Shown here: one piece after another, positions 58,233 to 64,000 of the stretch
Layout: the number at the start of each line of letters is the position of its first letter
Numbering within the stretch: the first letter of the stretch is position 1
NCBI GenBank assembly: GCA_963693085.1
Contig: OY856411.1
Location: forward strand, 1,347,029,550-1,347,093,549
Direction of reading: 5' to 3'
Source: Alisma plantago-aquatica
Lineage: Eukaryota; Streptophyta; Magnoliopsida; Alismatales; Alismataceae
Length of the DNA: 64,000 nt
Program-made: the position numbers and the translations under genes
Notes under the pieces: model-generated
What the model was told of the DNA's origin: nothing
The model's database searches: none
What the model saw: the letters and a program-made list of their open reading frames with translations, nothing else

Positions 58233-60792
58233 GATGATCTTACACCGGTCAAGCTGGCGACACAAACCCCAGCGCTCCTCGGGAGGCCGCCCGAGTTCTT
58301 TTTCCTTTCATAGAATAGGTTGCATTTTTATAACAAGTAAAAACAAACTTCATGGATTGTAATAAGACCCGAGTCAGAGCATTCGCCGAGCGTGACGGCT
58401 CTTCTATTTTATGGGTCATCGCGGAATTTTTCGAAGCTTTGAAGAGTATTGCACTTTGAGGTCAGGGGCTTAACCCTTGGACGATGATGTTTTACCCTTT
58501 GATCGTTGTTTCTGCTCTTAGGTTTTTATGCCCGCCTGTTTTAACCGTGTCGGGCAGCCGCTCAGCTGGCGCACAGGACTGCCCGTACCGGGCTTTGGTC
58601 TCTCAGACATCGCAACGGTCGTGACGGTTGGCATTGCTGGGCGGCATGCACCCTATCGTGCATGGGAATAAATGCCCTTAATGAGACTGATGTGACCATC
58701 GTATCAGGAACCGCCTGACCCGTTGGCTGACGCACGCCCCAGAGATGTCAGTTTCGCCCCCGGCCGAGCTGGCTATAAATAAGAACGGTGGTTTTACCGT
58801 GTCGGGCTGTCACACTTTACTCATTTTAGCCACCTGTAACGCATGCAGTAGTCCGCCCTTTTGCTCCCGTGTTGGCCAGTTGCCTTCACCGTGGTATCGG
58901 GCGATGGCTCCCATGAGCAAAGGTATAGCCCGATAAGCTTATCGACTGACAGACCTCTCGACCGACATGCTTATCGCTCGACAGTCTTATCGGCCGACAG
59001 GCTTATCGTCTGACACGGGTTTTTCCTATCGCGCGCTATCGATTTTGTATTGCCCGACGCAGTTAAGCGTGACATAACGGCCGAAGGTGTCTGCCTGACA
59101 CACCATGTCGGGCGACACATTTTTCTTTTGTGACGTCCTGTCGAGCAGTTGCTCTTTGGCGACCTTATCGCCCGACATACCCGTATCGGGAGGTATGTTG
59201 TGTCGTGCAGCCCCCCTCGTATCGCCCGATTTTGTATCGACTCGACTTTTTGTTTTGATGGACGATACCCGAATCTTCGAAATAAGTCCTGTTTTATCTA
59301 ACATTTTAAATGATTAATGAACTTGATAACAGGCAGCGTTGCGGCCGCAGCTGAAGCAGCAACTGTTGGACAGAAACGTCACAAGGGGCCACCAACCACC
59401 AAAAAGCGAGCAAGGGGAAATTTCCTTGATTAGGTAGCCTCGAAAGAGGCTCATTTCCTTATCATGGTCTGTCTTCTGTAGTATCCTGGGGCCAACTACA
59501 GAGACAGCCCGAGTACAGCCCCGGTGACTGCCGGGACAGCACAAGAGCTCTCTCTCTACGATGAGCTATTACGCGTGTTCCGACTGAGCTGGGAAATAAA
59601 GCGGAGGCTGAGCTTGAAAAGTACTTTGCCGGCGACCTCCAGATGGAACCTGGGCATCCCGGTTCCAGCTACTTAATAAGGAGGAAGCAGCCACAAGTGC
59701 CCGCACTTGTTGAAGCTGTTCCCAAATGAGAAAGAAGGAGGCGGCAGCAAAGAAGCATATTGCAGCTTCTATGAGGCACAAGCGAACCCGCTAAATAACC
59801 TTCACTGGACTAACATGAACTCACCCTCTTCTTCACTACTCTGGGACAGAGTATTGGATAAGTTTGGGGGGGGGGGTACCCATGTACTAGTGAAGGAGGT
59901 ATAAAATTCTCTTGTGCCATTTTTCTTTTCCCCTATATCATGTACTTGCACCCTTGCTCATATAAAAATTTTGAAAAATTTTGCTTATTTTGTTCCCATG
60001 CATATGTACAAAGTTGCTATATTAGTAAAAACCTGATGCAACTGCTTGCCAAGTTTATTTTCTTTGTGCTGAATGTGACACAAGTCCTGTTATATCTTTT
60101 TGATAATGCTGCTTCAAACGAACAAAAGAATATGTTTTGTCATGCCAAAAATTTCAAAAATACAATAATCTCGCAAACAGCTAAGAGACAAGTATGGAGA
60201 AGGAAAAAGCTGCCCAAACAGCAGGAATCTCTTTGTTTCCACTTACCCAACAAAAACCCCAAAAAGAGAGAAAAGCATTATGAGTGTGAATAAAAGCATG
60301 AGAGTTGTGCCCAATAAAAGAAAAATATATATATATACACCACTTGTTTTCCAAAAGTACCCATCTTTAGACATGGTAGATCCGGGGCAGTGGTACGTAG
60401 GATGTGAAATCACTGCTCTAAAGCCAACTGGCTTGGACTGCAGGGACCACTTGCCCGCTAACGGACCCTTACCTGGATGGACTGATGGGAGACAAGAATG
60501 AAAAACCCAAAAAGCCTTAGCCTACCCTATACACAACTTTCTGCCCCAAAAATAAAGTTGTTTGGTGTGTAAGCTAACTTTGGAATCATACAACTAAGTC
60601 TTGCCGAAGCTGTAGAGAAAAATCTTACTTAAACAATAAGGCAGGGAAAACTAAGTCTTTTGTTCGTATTGAGACAGCATTATCTTTAAGGCATTACGAT
60701 CTTTGTTCCACTTTTTGAACAAGAAGTTATACCAAACAAGAAGAAGCATCACAAAATATAGTTTAAATATTGATTGAGGACAATCAAAACGC
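58233..60792 (+). other. Athila 3' non-coding region (no envelope-like gene)
   Basis: 2.56 kb after pol with no convincing ORF. The envelope-like gene of some Athila elements was not recognised. 58530-59300 is GC-rich with motifs like those of the LTR (cgggc, ccgaca, cttatcg). A G-run preceded by aagttt (about 59861-59876) resembles the true polypurine tract. An ordinary AT-rich stretch follows to 60792. Confidence 0.65.
58930..59050. repeat. Short tandem cgaca-cttatcg repeats in the Athila 3' region
   Basis: About five units of roughly 20 bp: ataagcttatcgactgacag, ccgacatgcttatcgctcg, acagtcttatcggccgacag, gcttatcgtctgacac and a decayed lead unit. They recall the gtatcgg/ccgaca words in the LTRs. 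Confidence 0.75.
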
Positions 60793-60807
60793 TAAGTTTG
60801 GGGGAGT
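60793..60807 (+). other. Polypurine tract (Athila)
   Basis: taagtttgggggagt ends directly before the 3' LTR (tgataacacc). Confidence 0.88.
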
Positions 60808-62601
60808 TGATAACACCAAATTTTGTGATGTTTTTGCCCTTTATTTTGTTATCAAAACTACCCTTTTCTGCTATTTTCCTCTCTTTTATATGCACTTTCG
60901 CAATAATTGGCCAAGCAATGCTCTTAATCCAATTTTCCTATCTTTTGCAGAGTTTTCCTCATTTTTGGGCAATAAGGCCGCTCCGGCCCATGAATAAGTC
61001 CAAGCCTGTCTCGGCCTCCCTGACGCCCGATACAACCCCTGCCCGACAGGGGTTGGGCGACACAAAGACGCTCGACAAAGAGGTGTCGCGCGAGAAGAAG
61101 CTGACGGACGTCACGCCTTCTACCCGATAGGGAGCCCGGCTCGCCCCGAAAACCCAGCTTGTCGGGCAACACAGCCACCCACTGGCAGGCGCGCCTCCCG
61201 TCACGACCGATAGCCGACACCATCTACGTCGAGTGACACCTCTGTATCGGCCCATCCAATGACTGACGCATAAGGGGGCCACGTGGCGCTTCGAGCACCA
61301 TGTCTTCTCCCCAACTAGCTGACTATAAATAGCAGTTACAGGGAGCCGAAAAGACAAGTTCGGAATTCAAAGTTTTTGAATTCAGACAGTTGGGAGTTGA
61401 GCTATCTTCTGAGGAGACTGCGAGAGCATACGTGTCGTGCCTCAATGCTTGTCAAGGCGACACTAGGTGAGCTTCTCCTCATCCCGAGAGGGAGGGGACA
61501 GTTCACTTAGGACCATCCCGAGACAACACTACGGGCCGATATCGGCCGACGTAGATGAGCGACACAAGTGCTCGACAACAACAATGCGTAGATCTTAGCC
61601 CGACACGATATCAAACCGATACGCTTAGGTTGTCGAGCGTGCCACCCGACATGAGCGTATCGGCCAGGGTCCTTGAGCGATGCGGTCGACAGTTAGTGCA
61701 TGCTGCCCGAGAGGATGTGCCGCCCGACACCTCTGTATCGGGCTAGGCCTCTGACCGATATCGGGCAGGAGAGCTACAGCACCCTGTCGTCCTTCTACAT
61801 CAAGGAGGCGACACCTATCTTTACTTTTTGTCATTTAATTCCTTACTTATGCATTTTAATTAAGACTCTTTATTTGTCTATGGAAATAGAAGATGCTTAA
61901 TTACTTGCTGCTCTGTGCTTGGTACAATCTGTTGGATGATTGCTATGTATGATATCCGAACTCTAGCTTGCATGTTTGGATCGTGTTTTGCTTAGCTAAC
62001 GAATCGTGTTTTCCCGTCGCAACAACTTCGAGAGTTGTGTTGTGGCTCTAGTGTTTGGTCCGATTCTGGAGTACGAGAGTGCCTGGAACGGAGTTTCTTT
62101 AGTGACCTTTCCACTCTAATTTTAGTCCAATGACCTCGAGAGGGGCGCTGATGCCTTGTTAAAGGTACCCGCTTTGAGGGGAGGGGTACAGGACTGGTTC
62201 TACCGCCGCTTGTTTTACCGCAGTTTTATCCTTCGTACCTCGCTTTAGCTCGAGCAGTATCTTTCTATTTCTGTTGCATGAAAACCCCTAAAAATAGCTA
62301 AATGATTAAAATCTTAAATCTCTCTTGTAGCTCCACTTGGAGATAGTTTTCTTTGTTTTATTTGTGACATCTTATTGCTCCCCTTTTTGGGGAATTTATC
62401 TCTCTTTATACCTGCCGGAGTGTAGCGTGTCGATTCCGTGTTCTCAACACTACCCCCTTGTCCCTGTGTTCGACCCCGTATATCTACTTCGACCCCATAA
62501 ACAAAGTTGCGGGGGCCTAGAAGGATTCAGGTTTATAAATGTAAAAGCTCGACTACCTCAAATCCGCCTCCAATTTTAGGACGCGCGATTTAGGCCGGTC
62601 A
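60808..62601 (+). repeat. Athila 3' LTR
   Basis: 1794 bp, TGATAACACC...GGCCGGTCA; in the first roughly 105 bp I count about four substitutions against the 5' LTR. TATAAATA at 61324-61331. Confidence 0.93.
61324..61331 (+). promoter_or_regulatory. Athila LTR TATA box (TATAAATA), 3' copy
   Basis: Same core and flank as 52443-52450. Confidence 0.65.
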
Positions 62602-62606
62602 GTTTT
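62602..62606. repeat. Target-site duplication GTTTT (right, Athila)
   Basis: Identical to 51922-51926; LARD LTR resumes with ttccaaaatata. Confidence 0.88.
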
Positions 62607-64000
62607 TTCCAAAATATAACATAAAATATTTAATGACTCCAAAAGTGGAAACTAATCTAAGATTCGTAATCTACACATTAAAAATAGCCTTTGGGTAACT
62701 TTTCATTGAATTTGGACATTCTTTAATGTTTTAATGAGTTTAGGAGAGAGAAAGTGTATATAAGGTCCAAAGTATTAAATAATGAGAAAATAATCTCTAA
62801 GAATAAAATCAATGGGAAACTCATGTTTCGTATATTTTAGTTTTCTTAAGGGTGAAGTTTCACATTAATTGGTAGATTGTAGATTTCCCTAATGTGATAG
62901 GAAAGAGGAAATACGATTTACTTTAAAAGAATTATATAAAATATTTATAGTCTCCAAAACTAAAAACTAATGCCAAAATTGGATTCCACACTTCTTAAGT
63001 AGGCTGGATGTCAAATTTTATTTATATTTGGAGTTTGTTTGCACCCTAAATTTGTTTGGAAAAGAAACAACATTAAATAACCCCAAAAATGCAAACTATA
63101 TGCATTAACATACTCGATTTCCTGATGTTTCAAGGATAATATTTATGATATGTTGTCACGCTATAGTCGAGATCTGGTTCACTTATTTTATTTTGGAGTT
63201 AAATCTAATCATTAGATTTAAGATCGAACAATGATCGACTCGTCTCCTACCTATGGTATGGGACCGAACGCAGTGTACAGTATATGTAGTTTTCTCACCA
63301 ACTTTCCTCCCTTCTCAGTCCATCATTCTTCTATATTTCTTGTGCACTAAATTCATGAGCCAATTCCGAATCTAATAAGCCTTTACTCGAGCCCTAGTTT
63401 TCTAAAATGTGAAAAATCCCATTGTGGCCGCCAACCCCTCACCGCCATGGACTGTGCCATCCCTCTTCAATGCCCCACGACCCTATATAAACCCTTAGAT
63501 ACCTTTGCCAAGACCCAAGAAATGATCATCTTCTTTCAATTTAATTTGAAGTTGTTTGCATTGTCATCTTGAACCATGAGTCCTCCATCCGCAACTCACC
63601 ACGCAGCTGGAGACTCACAACACCCCAAACAAATCACCTCTGGGGTACGGTCATGCGACATCTCCTCTTCATTTCTATGTTCTTGTATCTCTCTATCCTG
63701 TTGAGGGGTGGATTTCCCCAATTCAATATGGGTGATAGGTGTTCTGCCTCATGACCATGGTGTGCAACAACAAGGATGGGGGGAAACCCCAAGTGACTTT
63801 CCAATACTGGCCTCGCTCGACTTTCCATTATTTTTCTTCACCAAGCGTAAAGTCATCCTTTCTCCTCTTTTCCTCGCTTATCTAGTTACTGAGATGGCAG
63901 TGGGACTGACCGAGTTGGCCAACAGCTGTTGGGCCAACTCAGCGCACCTGCCCTCTCCCTCTCTCTCTTTCTCGTGAGCCTTTGTTGCTTATTTGGCTTT
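62607..64000 (+). repeat. LARD 3' LTR, second part, cut by the window edge
   Basis: Colinear with 46522-47900 of the 5' LTR. Conserved TATATAA at 63484-63490. The remaining roughly 1.4 kb of this LTR and the right target duplication are outside the window. Short frames near 63569-63977 are chance ORFs. Confidence 0.88.

Larger units (their letters stand above)
51927..62601 (+). mobile_element. Athila-type Ty3/gypsy LTR retrotransposon
   Basis: 10.7-kb element. 5' LTR 51927-53738, tRNA-Asp primer site 53745-53762, gag-pol pseudogene 53937-58232, long non-coding 3' region, polypurine tract 60793-60807, 3' LTR 60808-62601. It is flanked by GTTTT duplications inside a LARD LTR. The LTRs begin TGATAACACC and end GGCCGGTCA. 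The primer site and the protease, RT and integrase motifs are of the Athila lineage. The two LTRs are very similar, so it is the youngest large insertion here, yet premature stops disable it. Confidence 0.92.
46019..64000 (+). mobile_element. LARD-like element with 3.3-kb LTRs, 3' end outside the window
   Basis: The 5' LTR is 46019-49321 and the primer site 49325-49337. The 2.1-kb interior has no gag or pol, a polypurine tract lies at 51408-51422, and the 3' LTR starts at 51423. The 3' LTR is split by an Athila element (51927-62601) and resumes at 62602; about 1.4 kb of it lies beyond position 64000. Long LTRs plus a short non-coding interior define a large retrotransposon derivative, which needs enzymes from another element. 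The ggggatgaaatcc...ggggtggagtga junction is of Ty3/gypsy (chromovirus) style. The left end reads TA instead of TG. Confidence 0.8.

Noticed and set aside
58233..60792. An envelope-like third ORF after Athila pol
   Set aside because: No frame of useful length and no transmembrane or other recognisable pattern; only frames of roughly 60-120 codons without domains.

Overview
This window looks like nuclear DNA of a flowering plant. It is AT-rich and almost entirely built from LTR retrotransposons with plant-type primer sites (initiator tRNA-Met and tRNA-Asp), plus a plant-type L1 LINE. I found no intact host gene, no tRNA gene and no CRISPR array; every recognisable protein-coding stretch is a broken transposon gene. 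I cannot name the species from the sequence.

Layout. 1-4030: minus-strand L1-type LINE (ORF1 with a DUF4283-like domain and zinc knuckle, ORF2 with endonuclease and reverse transcriptase), running off the left edge. 4031-18325: decayed minus-strand Ty1/copia DNA (family A here) in the order leader / LTR / internal / LTR, so the middle LTR (5363-7533) is shared by two internal regions. The right LTR (11299 to about 18325) is split by a Cassandra-like TRIM (12988-18045) whose LTRs carry a 5S rRNA-like segment. That TRIM has a perfect ACTAG target duplication, and its 5' LTR is itself split by a 4.2-kb non-coding LTR element (13264-17428). 18326-21708: featureless AT-rich DNA. 21709-28159: non-coding LTR element with 1.86-kb LTRs and a 30/31-bp minisatellite. 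28256-31344: solo LTR with a perfect CTTAC duplication. 31350-33107: AT-rich spacer.

33113-45682: a better preserved minus-strand family-A copia element. It keeps a gag pseudogene and pol relics, and its 5' LTR is interrupted by a 3.3-kb solo LTR (41363-44658, GATAA duplication). 46019 to beyond 64000: a LARD-like element with 3.3-kb LTRs and a 2.1-kb non-coding interior. Its 3' LTR is split by an Athila-type Ty3/gypsy element (51927-62601, GTTTT duplication), which is the best preserved element here: both LTRs, tRNA-Asp primer site, and gag-protease-RT-RNase H-integrase in one unshifted frame broken only by stop codons.

The window gives a relative order of events. Family-A copia came before Cassandra, which came before the 4.2-kb element. 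Copia came before the GATAA solo LTR. The LARD came before Athila. Copia DNA also came before the LINE. The most useful material for follow-up is the 5S-bearing TRIM inside copia, the non-autonomous long-LTR elements whose autonomous partners are not seen here, and the in-frame stop pattern of otherwise frame-intact pseudogenes.
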